Assembly: GCA_902803125.1 (NCBI GenBank)
Contig: CADCOZ010000122.1
Coordinates: forward strand, 1-5,099
Length of the DNA stretch: 5,099 nt
Reading direction: 5' to 3'
DNA from: an uncultured Ruminococcus sp.
Lineage (GTDB): Bacteria > Bacillota > Clostridia > Oscillospirales > Acutalibacteraceae
Part shown: piece by piece, positions 1-5,099 of the stretch
Numbering within the stretch: the stretch's first letter is position 1
Layout of the letters: every line of letters begins with the position of its first letter
Notes under the pieces: generated by a model
Database searches by the model: none
What the model was told of the DNA's origin: nothing
Seen by the model: the letters and a program-made list of their open reading frames with translations, nothing else
Position numbers and translations under genes: made by a program

Positions 1-753
1 AACAGCACCGTCCACGGTCAGAAAGACCTCGGTATCATCATCGCAGGAAGCGGTGACCGATAAGCGGGAATGGTGGCTGAAAACAACTGGACGGGCAAAG
101 AGGGAATGGGAACAGACAGGGGTCATCAGGATACATTTCATGGTCGGTTCCACCACGGGACCGCCGGCAGCTAAAGAATAGGCACTGGAGCCTGTCGGAG
201 TAGAGAGAATCAGACCGTCTGCCCGATAACTGCAAATATAGCCTTTTTCGGCGGCCAGTGAAACGTCAATGTCAATCAGGCGGGACAAGGAACCGCGGGA
301 GATGACCGCATCGTTCATCGCACGAAAGGAGCGGAACCCGTTTTGGCCGCTGTGCGTGATTTGCAGCATCATGCGTTTTTCAATGGAATAGGAACCGTCG
401 GCCAAGCGGGACAGCATATCCAGTTCGTCCTTTTCCAGCTCGGCCACGAACCCAAGACGGCCGGTATTGATACCGAGAATAGGTTTGTGGAAAAAAGAAG
501 CGTGTGCGGCGGCATGGATAATGGTGCCGTCACCGCCAATGGTCAGAATGATATCAGCCGCCTGACAAAGGGCTTCCGGCGTATCAAAAAAGGTAATGCC
601 GCTGCCGGAGAAGCGTTTTTCGTTATCTCCGGTCATATATATGGACATGGACAGCTTTTTTAGCTGTGTCAGTACCTGAAGGGTGGTTCCGTAGGCATCT
701 TTTTTGGTCAGATTGGGAATCACGGCTATTCTCTGGATCCTGTTCAAATTCAT
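1..753 (-). CDS. nadK: NAD kinase (ATP-NAD kinase), 3' end cut by window edge
   Basis: Cytoplasmic enzyme that phosphorylates NAD+ to NADP+, the only route to NADP in most bacteria. I translated 251 codons from the ATG at 753-751; the reading frame is open to the window edge, so perhaps 30-40 C-terminal residues are missing. The family signature GGDGT is at residues 73-77, preceded by a hydrophobic strand (ADIILTI), and is the nucleotide-binding loop with the key Asp75. NDAVI at 147-151 is the Firmicutes-style version of the NE/ND motif. The glycine-rich block [15 protein letters not shown] is at 185-199, following DGL at 179-181. Near the visible end the usual 'DGQ' reads VDGAV, a small departure. 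The start is supported by AAGGAG six bases upstream. It is the third gene of a dxs-tlyA-nadK group but is separated from tlyA by 164 bases holding a hairpin repeat. The order tlyA-nadK (often followed by argR and recN) is typical of Firmicutes. Identity is very secure. Confidence 0.97.
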   Translation of the reverse strand, partial: MNLNRIQRIAVIPNLTKKDAYGTTLQVLTQLKKLSMSIYMTGDNEKRFSGSGITFFDTPEALCQAADIILTIGGDGTIIHAAAHASFFHKPILGINTGRLGFVAELEKDELDMLSRLADGSYSIEKRMMLQITHSGQNGFRSFRAMNDAVISRGSLSRLIDIDVSLAAEKGYICSYRADGLILSTPTGSSAYSLAAGGPVVEPTMKCILMTPVCSHSLFARPVVFSHHSRLSVTASCDDDTEVFLTVDGAV

Positions 754-759
754 ACACAA

Positions 760-765
760 CTCCTT
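760..765 (-). promoter_or_regulatory. Ribosome-binding site of nadK
   Basis: AAGGAG on the minus strand lies six bases before the ATG at 753 and fixes this start. It sits in a purine-rich stretch (GGAAGGGAAGGAG), so ribosome loading on nadK should be independent of tlyA, whose stop is 164 bases upstream. Confidence 0.8.
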
Positions 766-803
766 CCCTTCCAACAGAAATCCATTTTGTTCTGTCAGTT
801 ACC

Positions 804-877
804 GGGGGACAACCCTTTTCTGGCGGAAAAATGGTTTTCCCCCGCACCTCCCCTTTTCTAAAACCGCTGATTTTGAT
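804..877. repeat. Short copy of a dispersed hairpin element between tlyA and nadK
   Basis: Bases 804-843 form one long imperfect hairpin on either strand: ggggga/tccccc (804-809 with 838-843), then aacc/ggtt (811-814 with 833-836), then ttttc/gaaaa (816-820 with 826-830), with loop tggcg. The 13-mer cccttttctggcg (813-825) recurs exactly at 3759-3771. The right-hand tail ctaaaaccgctgattttgat (858-877) closely matches ctaaattcgctgacttgat (3866-3884). The block therefore looks like the 3726-3884 element with its inner part and left hairpin lost. No T-tract follows the hairpin on the minus strand, so it is not a standard intrinsic terminator. It could pause transcription, set a processing site or affect nadK mRNA stability. 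The rest of the 754-917 gap shows nothing else I can name. Confidence 0.75.
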
Positions 878-917
878 TGACCCCAAATATATCCGTGTTC
901 TCTTCCTGTCAGCCCGC

Positions 918-1727
918 TCAGTGATCCAGCTGACGGTGTGAGGCCTCTACCACGGCTTCTGTATCGGGTTCGTCAACATTTTGCGGAGCTTCGGATTTCC
1001 GGATATAGAGCAGATATTCAATATTACCTTCCGGTCCTTTGATAGGGGAGTAGTCCAAACCGAGGATATCAAAGCCGTTGTGCAGACAATAGTCAATGAT
1101 TTTGTCAATGACTTCCTGATGAATGGCTTTGTCACGCACCACGCCGTTTTTGCCGACCTTGCCTTTGCCGGCTTCAAACTGCGGTTTAATCAGGCAAACA
1201 GCGGTGCTGTTATCTTTGAGGAGCGGCCGCACCGCCGGCAGTACCAGCGTCAGCGAGATGAAACAAACATCAACGCTGAAAAAGTCGATCGGGTCAGGCA
1301 CCTGTTCCGATGTAAGGTAGCGTACATTGGTGCGTTCCAGATTCACGACCCGTTCATCGTTTCGCAGTTTCCAGTCCAATTGACCGTAACCGACATCTAT
1401 CGCATAGACCTTGACCGCTCCGTTTTGCAGCATACAGTCGGTAAAGCCGCCGGTAGAAGCACCGATATCCATGGTCACCATGCCGGTTAAATCCAGTGCG
1501 AAGGACTGCATGGCTTTTTCTAATTTTAAGCCGCCGCGGCTGACGTATTTCGGTTTGGCTCCACGCATTTCCAAGTGTACCGTTTCCGGATAGGCGGTGC
1601 CGGGTTTATCGGCCTTTTGGTTATCGGCATAGATGACACCGGCCATAATTAACGCTTTGGCTTTTTCACGGCTTTCTGCAAAGCCGGCTTCATAGACCAA
1701 AAGGTCCAGTCTTTTTTTTCCTGCCAT
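918..1727 (-). CDS. tlyA: TlyA family rRNA 2'-O-methyltransferase (hemolysin A-like)
   Basis: Predicted SAM-dependent 2'-O-methyltransferase acting on ribosomal RNA cytidines (in characterised homologues C1409 of 16S and/or C1920 of 23S rRNA); the 'hemolysin' name is historical. The protein has 269 residues, normal for the family. An N-terminal S4 RNA-binding domain covers about residues 5-62 (KRLDLLVYEAGFAESREKAK onward). The short linker ends in SRGGLK (63-68), and the FtsJ/RrmJ-like Rossmann methyltransferase domain follows, with SAM motif I MDIGASTGGFTD at 86-97 and AIDVGYGQLDW at 109-119. The expected K-D-K-E tetrad is present as Lys68, Asp153, Lys181 (LIKPQFEAG) and Glu237 (GNIEYLL), matching the spacing in mycobacterial TlyA. 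A polar acidic tail of about 26 residues follows the conserved end. The ATG at 1727 is chosen for AGGAGG five bases upstream. It overlaps dxs by 38 bases, so translation is probably coupled to dxs. Confidence 0.95.
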   Translation of the reverse strand: MAGKKRLDLLVYEAGFAESREKAKALIMAGVIYADNQKADKPGTAYPETVHLEMRGAKPKYVSRGGLKLEKAMQSFALDLTGMVTMDIGASTGGFTDCMLQNGAVKVYAIDVGYGQLDWKLRNDERVVNLERTNVRYLTSEQVPDPIDFFSVDVCFISLTLVLPAVRPLLKDNSTAVCLIKPQFEAGKGKVGKNGVVRDKAIHQEVIDKIIDYCLHNGFDILGLDYSPIKGPEGNIEYLLYIRKSEAPQNVDEPDTEAVVEASHRQLDH

Positions 1728-3591
1728 GAGTGCCTCCTAATTTGATATCGTTCCGAATGCGGGTTGCAATCATAGATGCATCTAAACCTGCTTTATGCAG
1801 GGCGGCTCCTGTTTTGGCCTGCGGCACCGAACCGTTGAGAGCCGTCAGCCGATACGTTCCTTGAAAGCCCGCATCATACAGCTGAAAGCCAAAATGTTCC
1901 CCGATACCGCCGGTACGAATACCTTCTTCAAAAAAATAGACGGTCGGATACTTCATAGCTGTGCCGAAGGCACCGATAGCCATGGATTTCAGGACATTCA
2001 GTTTCAGAATACAGATGTCAATGCCTTCCTCCCGCAGGGCTTCTTTGGCCAGACAAGCCTGTGAGAACTCTCTGCCGTAGGTCACTACCAAAACAGGGGC
2101 TTCCGGATTACCGTAAAGGCTGTACGGCTTGCCCTGATATTGATAATCAGCGGGGAGATACTGTTCGCCGCCTCTCGGATAGCGGACAGCGGCTATTCCT
2201 TCGGTATCATACAGAGCCTTGGACAGCATGGTTTCCAGTTCATAAAAACTTGATGGAGCGAAGAGGGTGAGGTGCGGCATGGTATAGAGAAACGAGGTGT
2301 CATAAATGCCCTGATGGGTTTCGCCGTCCTCGCCCACAATACCGGCTCGGTCAATGGCCAGTACGATATGCAGTTTTTGGAAAGCCGCATCATGCAAAAG
2401 CTGATCGTAGCTTCTCTGTAAAAAGGTGGAGTAGACGGCAAACACGGGAATCATACCTCCGACCGCTAAACCGGCCGCAAAGGTGACAGCGTGTTCTTCG
2501 GCAATCCCGACATCATAAAAGCGTTCCTTGTATTGTCGGGAAAAGGCATTCAGCCCTGTGCCGATAGACATAGCGGCGGTAATGGCACAAATGCGGCTGT
2601 CCTTTTCGGCCAGTGTACACAAACACCGCCCGAATACATCGGAATAGCCGGTAGAGGTAGATTTCGGTTCGCCTGTTTCCACATCAAAGGCGGAAACGCC
2701 ATGAAAATTCTTGGGGTTCTTTTCGGCATATTCATAGCCCTTGCCCTTCTTGGTGCAGACGTGAATCAGCACCGGCACAGGCTTATGACAGGCGGCCTGC
2801 AAAGCGGTGCGCAGCTGTGCAATATTATGACCGTCATAGGGTCCCAGATAGGTAAACCCAAGCTGTTCAAACAGATTGTTTTTCTGCCCGAAAAACTCAT
2901 CCCGCATCCAGTCTTTCACACGCTTCATGCCACGGGTCATTGGTTTGCCGACCAGCGGAATGCGGGACAGCCGGTGCATTTTGCTTTTGGCGTGTAAATA
3001 GGAAGGCTTGATGCGGATACTCGACAAATAGCGGGACATGGAACCGACATTACGGGAAATAGACATTTTATTGTCGTTGAGGATAACAATCAGGCGTTTA
3101 GCCGAACGGCCGGCGTTATTCAGACCCTCAAAGGCCAGACCGCCCGACAGGGCTCCATCTCCGATAACGGCGATGGTATAGGCACCGCTTTTCTGCATTT
3201 CATCCGAACAGGCTATACCCAGAGCCGCCGAAATGGAGGTACTGCTGTGACCGGTATCGAAGCAGTCATAGTCACTTTCACTCCGTTTCGGAAATCCGGA
3301 CAGTCCCTTTTCGGTGCGGATAGTGTTGATTTGTTCACAGCGTCCGGTCAGAATTTTGTGGGCATAGCATTGATGACCGACATCCCAGACGATTTTATCT
3401 TTTGGTGTGTCGAAAACGCTGTGCAGGGCGATAGTCAGCTCGACCACGCCTAAATTTGATGCTAAATGACCGCCGTTTTCCGACACGGTTTCAACGATTT
3501 TATCCCGTATTTCCTGTGCCAAGAGAACCATTTCTTCTTCCGTCAGATTTTTTACATCGGACGGTGTATTAACTTTATCTAAAAGAAGCAT
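1690..3591 (-). CDS. dxs: 1-deoxy-D-xylulose-5-phosphate synthase
   Basis: Thiamine-diphosphate enzyme condensing pyruvate with D-glyceraldehyde 3-phosphate to DXP, the entry step of the MEP isoprenoid pathway and a source for thiamine and pyridoxal synthesis; cytoplasmic dimer. It has 633 residues against about 620 in E. coli. Seen in order: GGHLASNLG at 40-48 (His42, E. coli His49), VGHQCYAHKI at 71-80, GHSSTSISAALG at 114-125, the ThDP/Mg motif GDGALSGG at 144-151 completed by Asn172-Asp173-Asn174, YLGPYDGHN at 248-256, IAEEHAVTFAAG at 363-374 with catalytic Glu365, DRAG at 414-417 and RYPRGG at 470-475. The C-terminal transketolase-like domain (about 497-612) ends in a 16-residue tail encoded within the tlyA ribosome site and start. 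The ATG at 3591 has GGAG 11 bases upstream, a somewhat long spacing, but matches the usual family N terminus. First gene after a good promoter at 3688-3716; identity is very secure. Confidence 0.98.
   Translation of the reverse strand: MLLLDKVNTPSDVKNLTEEEMVLLAQEIRDKIVETVSENGGHLASNLGVVELTIALHSVFDTPKDKIVWDVGHQCYAHKILTGRCEQINTIRTEKGLSGFPKRSESDYDCFDTGHSSTSISAALGIACSDEMQKSGAYTIAVIGDGALSGGLAFEGLNNAGRSAKRLIVILNDNKMSISRNVGSMSRYLSSIRIKPSYLHAKSKMHRLSRIPLVGKPMTRGMKRVKDWMRDEFFGQKNNLFEQLGFTYLGPYDGHNIAQLRTALQAACHKPVPVLIHVCTKKGKGYEYAEKNPKNFHGVSAFDVETGEPKSTSTGYSDVFGRCLCTLAEKDSRICAITAAMSIGTGLNAFSRQYKERFYDVGIAEEHAVTFAAGLAVGGMIPVFAVYSTFLQRSYDQLLHDAAFQKLHIVLAIDRAGIVGEDGETHQGIYDTSFLYTMPHLTLFAPSSFYELETMLSKALYDTEGIAAVRYPRGGEQYLPADYQYQGKPYSLYGNPEAPVLVVTYGREFSQACLAKEALREEGIDICILKLNVLKSMAIGAFGTAMKYPTVYFFEEGIRTGGIGEHFGFQLYDAGFQGTYRLTALNGSVPQAKTGAALHKAGLDASMIATRIRNDIKLGGTHGRKKKTGPFGL
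1711..1719 (-). other. A8 slippery tract in the dxs/tlyA overlap
   Basis: Eight consecutive A then G on the minus strand. In the dxs frame it reads AAA AAA AAG, which contains the heptamer A AAA AAG used for -1 frameshifting in E. coli dnaX. In the tlyA frame it covers codons 3-6. The AGGAGG of tlyA ends 15 bases upstream, longer than the roughly ten bases seen at dnaX. A -1 slip out of dxs would replace the last six residues by about 19 basic ones. A one-base loss in mRNA would join the dxs frame to tlyA. Use of the site is unproven. Confidence 0.35.
1733..1738 (-). promoter_or_regulatory. Ribosome-binding site of tlyA, inside dxs
   Basis: A consensus AGGAGG five bases before the tlyA ATG, read through by dxs ribosomes as part of Leu-Gly-Gly-Thr near the Dxs C terminus. 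It decides the tlyA start over any downstream ATG and implies translational coupling or re-initiation. Confidence 0.9.
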
Positions 3592-3687
3592 ACTGATACA
3601 ATCTCCATTTTTTCATCCCAACCGACTTTTCACAACAGCCGGTTCTTTTTGCGGTACCTCTTGATACCCTTATACATTTCCTGCATA

Positions 3688-3716
3688 ATTATACACCGTT
3701 TTTCTCCATAATGCAA
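3688..3716 (-). promoter_or_regulatory. Probable sigma-A promoter of dxs-tlyA-nadK
   Basis: The minus strand has a perfect TATAAT (-10, at 3693-3688) and TTGCAT (-35, at 3716-3711) separated by exactly 17 bases. The -35 matches only TTG of TTGACA, so strength probably rests on the -10. Transcription would begin near 3680, giving a leader of about 90 bases. The leader holds one modest stem-loop (AACCGGC at 3644-3638 pairing with GTCGGTT at 3626-3620, one G-T wobble, 11-base loop). I do not recognise a riboswitch in it; no known thiamine-pyrophosphate signature is visible. The hairpin element at 3726-3884 begins only ten bases upstream of the -35. Confidence 0.65.
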
Positions 3717-3725
3717 GTTCCAATG

Positions 3726-3884
3726 TTGGGGCTCTGCCCCAAACCCCGTTGGGGGAACCCCTTTTCTGGCGAAAAAAGGGGAGAGCGGGTGTCCGGTGGA
3801 CACCTTGGCCGCAAGGCCAAAGCGACCGGACCGAGCCGACAGGCGAGACCCCCCAAGCCCCCTCCCTAAATTCGCTGACTTGAT
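3726..3884. repeat. Long copy of a dispersed multi-hairpin element
   Basis: GC-rich block of consecutive inverted repeats: ttggggc-tct-gccccaa (3726-3742, 7 bp), cccc-gtt-gggg (3744-3754), cccctttt/aaaagggg (3758-3765 with 3774-3781, 8 bp), ggtgtcc-ggt-ggacacc (3788-3804, 7 bp) and ttggcc-gcaa-ggccaa (3805-3820, 6 bp). The last has a GNRA-type GCAA loop if the plus strand is transcribed. The segment gtccggt (3791-3797) can instead pair with accggac (3825-3831), so two folds compete. The core and right end recur in shortened form at 804-877. The element lies immediately upstream of the dxs promoter. It resembles REP-like or other dispersed intergenic elements rather than an insertion sequence: there is no transposase and I see no clear target duplication. 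Confidence 0.75.
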
Positions 3885-3904
3885 CTAAATCAACATTATT
3901 CATT

Positions 3905-3939
3905 TTTCAGTCTTCAGTCTTCAGTCTTCAGTTTTCAGT
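3905..3939. repeat. Five tandem 7-bp repeats
   Basis: Units read tttcagt, cttcagt, cttcagt, cttcagt, tttcagt on the plus strand (ACTGAAR on the minus strand): the three inner units are identical and the two outer ones differ only in the first base. The array lies in AT-rich non-coding DNA about 20 bases from the long hairpin element. Short tandem arrays like this vary in copy number by replication slippage. I see no protein-coding or CRISPR character; there are no spacers. Confidence 0.9.
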
Positions 3940-4009
3940 TTACTATTCGTTATTCTCTATTTCTGCTTCAGGAGAAAACTTAATGAACCATCAACACAAA
4001 AGTTTCGCT

Positions 4010-4083
4010 CAAGCCTTTTCAAAGGCTTGTGGGGTCCAGGGGCAAAGCCCTTGGTGGGAGGTTTGGAGGGCAAAGCCCTCCAA
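4010..4083. repeat. Hairpin array just downstream of ispA
   Basis: Three inverted repeats: caagccttt-tc-aaaggcttg (4010-4029, 9 bp), gggc-aaa-gccc (4040-4050) and ttggagggc-aaa-gccctccaa (4063-4083, a perfect 9-bp stem). The last ends six bases from the ispA stop. Read on the minus strand it starts TTGGAGGGC, ends CCAAACC, and resembles the first hairpin of the 3726-3884 element in opposite orientation. It may act as a 3' end or stabiliser of the xse-ispA message, but no T-run follows either strong hairpin, so a standard intrinsic terminator is not shown. The style is reminiscent of GC-rich intergenic repeats common in gut Clostridia, from memory only. Confidence 0.75.
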
Positions 4084-4089
4084 CTCTCA

Positions 4090-4962
4090 CTATTTCTTTC
4101 TGTCGCACAGCTGTCGGGCAAGGGAAATAAGAGTTTCGGTTCCCTGAGGGAAAACGGAAAGGCTTTCAATGGCTTCTTCGGTCAGGGAGATGCTTCGCTG
4201 ACGGCATTCCTCTAAACCGAGCAGGGTAACATAAGTGGACTTTTGATTCTTTTTGTCACTGCCAATGGGTTTGCCGAGCGTGGCTTCGTCCGATAATTCG
4301 TCCAGCATATCATCTACCATTTGGAAGGCCAGCCCGATACATTCGGCATAGCGGGCAGCGGCCTGTGTCTGCGGTTCATCGGCTCCCGCAGAGATACAGC
4401 CCAGCAAACACGCCGCTTTGATGAGAGCGCCGGTTTTTTTGCGATCCATAGCGGCTAAGTGTTCTGCCGATACGGTGCGGCCTTCACTCTCCATGTCAAT
4501 GATCTGTCCGCCAATCATGCCCTGCGCACCCGCACAGGCGGACAGCAGGTGACCGGCTTTTACGCACTTTTCATAGCCGTTCAGAGTGACCGCTCGTTCG
4601 GACAGCACGGTTTCAAAGGCCAGTGTCAGTAAACCGTCACCGGCTAAAACGGCGGCGGCTTCTCCGAATACTTTATGATTGGTAGGCTTACCCCGCCGCA
4701 TATCATCGTTATCCATACAAGGCAGGTCATCGTGAATCAGTGAATAAGTGTGAATCATTTCTACGGCACACGCAAACGGCATGGCGGCGGCTTCACTGCC
4801 TCCGCACAAAGATGCAAAGGACAGCGTCAGCAGGGGACGGATACGCTTGCCGCCTGCTGTCAGGCTGTAACGCATGGCATTGATAACGGTTTGAGTCAGC
4901 GGTTCGTTTGGCGGCAGAAAAGACAGTAATTCCTGTTCGAAGGATGCGATATTCCAACTCAT
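4090..4962 (-). CDS. ispA: Farnesyl diphosphate synthase (short-chain trans-prenyltransferase)
   Basis: Condenses dimethylallyl and geranyl diphosphate with isopentenyl diphosphate to give farnesyl diphosphate (C15), precursor of undecaprenyl carrier lipid and other prenyl products; soluble, all-helical, Mg-dependent. The 290-residue length is typical. Seen: GGKRIRP at 37-43 (diphosphate binding), first Asp-rich motif DDLPCMD at 78-84, followed by DDMRRG at 86-91, GGQIID at 151-156, Lys176-Thr177-Gly178, and second Asp-rich motif DDMLD at 217-221 with FQMV before it. The two-residue insert in the first motif and Tyr73 five residues upstream (HTYSLIHDD) are the bacterial FPP-synthase pattern, favouring C15; GGPP synthase is the less likely alternative. 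ATG at 4962 has AGGAGG seven bases upstream and overlaps the xseB stop as ATGA, implying coupling. It is followed by a 498-base gap rather than directly by dxs. Confidence 0.95.
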   Translation of the reverse strand: MSWNIASFEQELLSFLPPNEPLTQTVINAMRYSLTAGGKRIRPLLTLSFASLCGGSEAAAMPFACAVEMIHTYSLIHDDLPCMDNDDMRRGKPTNHKVFGEAAAVLAGDGLLTLAFETVLSERAVTLNGYEKCVKAGHLLSACAGAQGMIGGQIIDMESEGRTVSAEHLAAMDRKKTGALIKAACLLGCISAGADEPQTQAAARYAECIGLAFQMVDDMLDELSDEATLGKPIGSDKKNQKSTYVTLLGLEECRQRSISLTEEAIESLSVFPQGTETLISLARQLCDRKK

Positions 4963-5099
4963 GTTTCTTCCTCCTCCGGATGGCTCAGGGCAGTGACAAA
5001 GGTAATTTTTTGTTCTGCCTTCTGCAAAATTTCATAACAGGCATTGGAGAGCTTTACGCCTTCTTCAAAAAGCTTCATGGATTCTTCCAGCGGCAGTTC
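4959..5099 (-). CDS. xseB: Exodeoxyribonuclease VII small subunit, 5' end outside window
   Basis: Small subunit of exonuclease VII, a cytoplasmic nuclease that degrades single-stranded DNA to oligonucleotides. Several small subunits assemble on each XseA large subunit and do not carry the active site themselves. Only the last 46 codons are visible, translated from 5099 to the TGA at 4961-4959; the start and perhaps 20-30 residues lie beyond the right edge. The visible part has the family's signature helix: LPLEESMKLFEEGVKLSN, then CYEILQKAEQKI, the usual 'LEESLxLFEEGxxLxxxC...L..AEQKI' pattern. It then ends in a short tail finishing PEEEET. The stop overlaps the ispA start by four bases (ATGA), and xseA is expected just upstream, outside the window. 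Recognition is secure despite the truncation. Confidence 0.93.
   Translation of the reverse strand, partial: ELPLEESMKLFEEGVKLSNACYEILQKAEQKITFVTALSHPEEEET
4970..4975 (-). promoter_or_regulatory. Ribosome-binding site of ispA, inside xseB
   Basis: AGGAGG lies seven bases before the ispA ATG and is read in the xseB frame within the terminal Pro-Glu-Glu-Glu-Glu-Thr codons. With the ATGA stop/start overlap it indicates coupled translation of xseB and ispA, and the acidic XseB tail is partly a by-product of carrying this site. Confidence 0.85.

Larger units (their letters stand above)
3592..4089. other. 498-base non-coding gap between ispA and dxs
   Basis: No credible gene is present on either strand. 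From right to left the gap holds a hairpin array adjoining the ispA stop (4010-4083), an AT-rich stretch (about 3940-4009), five 7-bp tandem repeats (3905-3939), a GC-rich multi-hairpin element (3726-3884), the dxs promoter (3688-3716) and the dxs leader. In many Firmicutes ispA and dxs are close neighbours, so the gap has probably grown by repeat insertion. That last point is inference. The short open frames here translate low-complexity repeat sequence and lack coding character. Confidence 0.85.

Noticed and set aside
784..812. Possible promoter for nadK: TTGTCC, 17-base spacer, CAAAAT on the minus strand
   Set aside because: Each box matches only four of six bases, and the -35 falls inside the hairpin stem of the short repeat; too weak to call.
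981..1490. Plus-strand 169-codon open frame antisense to tlyA, and similar long frames antisense to nadK, dxs and ispA
   Set aside because: They are shadows of well-conserved minus-strand genes, with no ribosome sites or recognisable protein character.
3592..3680. Thiamine-pyrophosphate or other riboswitch in the dxs leader, suggested by the ThDP dependence of Dxs
   Set aside because: The leader is about 90 bases with one weak stem-loop, and I see no conserved TPP riboswitch motif or switchable terminator.
3670..3903. Minus-strand 77-codon open frame across the long hairpin element
   Set aside because: It translates the GC-rich repeat, ends inside the dxs promoter and has no ribosome site or recognisable motif.
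3905..3939. CRISPR array
   Set aside because: Units are 7 bp and directly adjacent, without spacers; this is a simple tandem repeat.
4010..4083. Intrinsic terminator for xseB-ispA
   Set aside because: The stems are strong, but the minus-strand sequence after each lacks a U-tract (ACCTCCC and AGCGAAAC), so I list it as a repeat that may act as a message end.
3983..4090. A short plus-strand open frame starting ATG at 3983 with aggag at 3970-3974, running through the hairpin array into ispA
   Set aside because: Its sequence is the translation of the palindromic repeat and the antisense of ispA; no domain and no coding-type composition. The aggag match is likely chance.

Overview
The window reads as a chromosomal housekeeping segment from a Gram-positive Clostridia-type bacterium. 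The gene order xseB-ispA-dxs-tlyA-nadK, all on the minus strand, is a classic Firmicutes arrangement. Together with strong AGGAGG ribosome-binding sites, roughly balanced base composition and GC-rich intergenic repeats, it suggests a gut-type Clostridia genome, perhaps Oscillospirales. The lineage is an inference from gene order and sequence style, not from a database search.

Layout, in the direction of transcription (right to left). The right edge holds the last 46 codons of xseB (exonuclease VII small subunit), whose stop overlaps the start of ispA (bacterial farnesyl diphosphate synthase) by an ATGA. A 498-base gap (3592-4089) follows. It is packed with hairpin-forming repeats, a run of five 7-bp tandem repeats and a good sigma-A-type promoter for the next genes. 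Then comes dxs (1-deoxy-D-xylulose-5-phosphate synthase), which overlaps by 38 bases the start of tlyA (S4-domain rRNA 2'-O-methyltransferase). A 164-base gap (754-917), carrying a shortened copy of one of the repeats, separates tlyA from nadK (NAD kinase). nadK runs off the left edge after 251 codons.

The genes link loosely. Dxs commits pyruvate and glyceraldehyde 3-phosphate to the MEP isoprenoid pathway, and IspA condenses the C5 products into farnesyl diphosphate for undecaprenyl carriers and other prenyl products. NadK makes the NADP+ needed for NADPH-dependent biosynthesis, including the next MEP step. XseB and TlyA are maintenance functions (DNA repair and ribosome methylation) that travel with these genes in many Firmicutes. 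The promoter upstream of dxs suggests two transcription units, xse-ispA and dxs-tlyA-nadK.

All protein genes look intact and conventional. I do not see a new defence, mobile or biosynthetic system. The unexplained content is intergenic: a multi-hairpin dispersed element present in long (3726-3884) and internally shortened (804-877) forms, a third related hairpin array (4010-4083) and the heptad repeat. There is also a slippery A8 tract with a Shine-Dalgarno sequence just upstream in the dxs/tlyA overlap.
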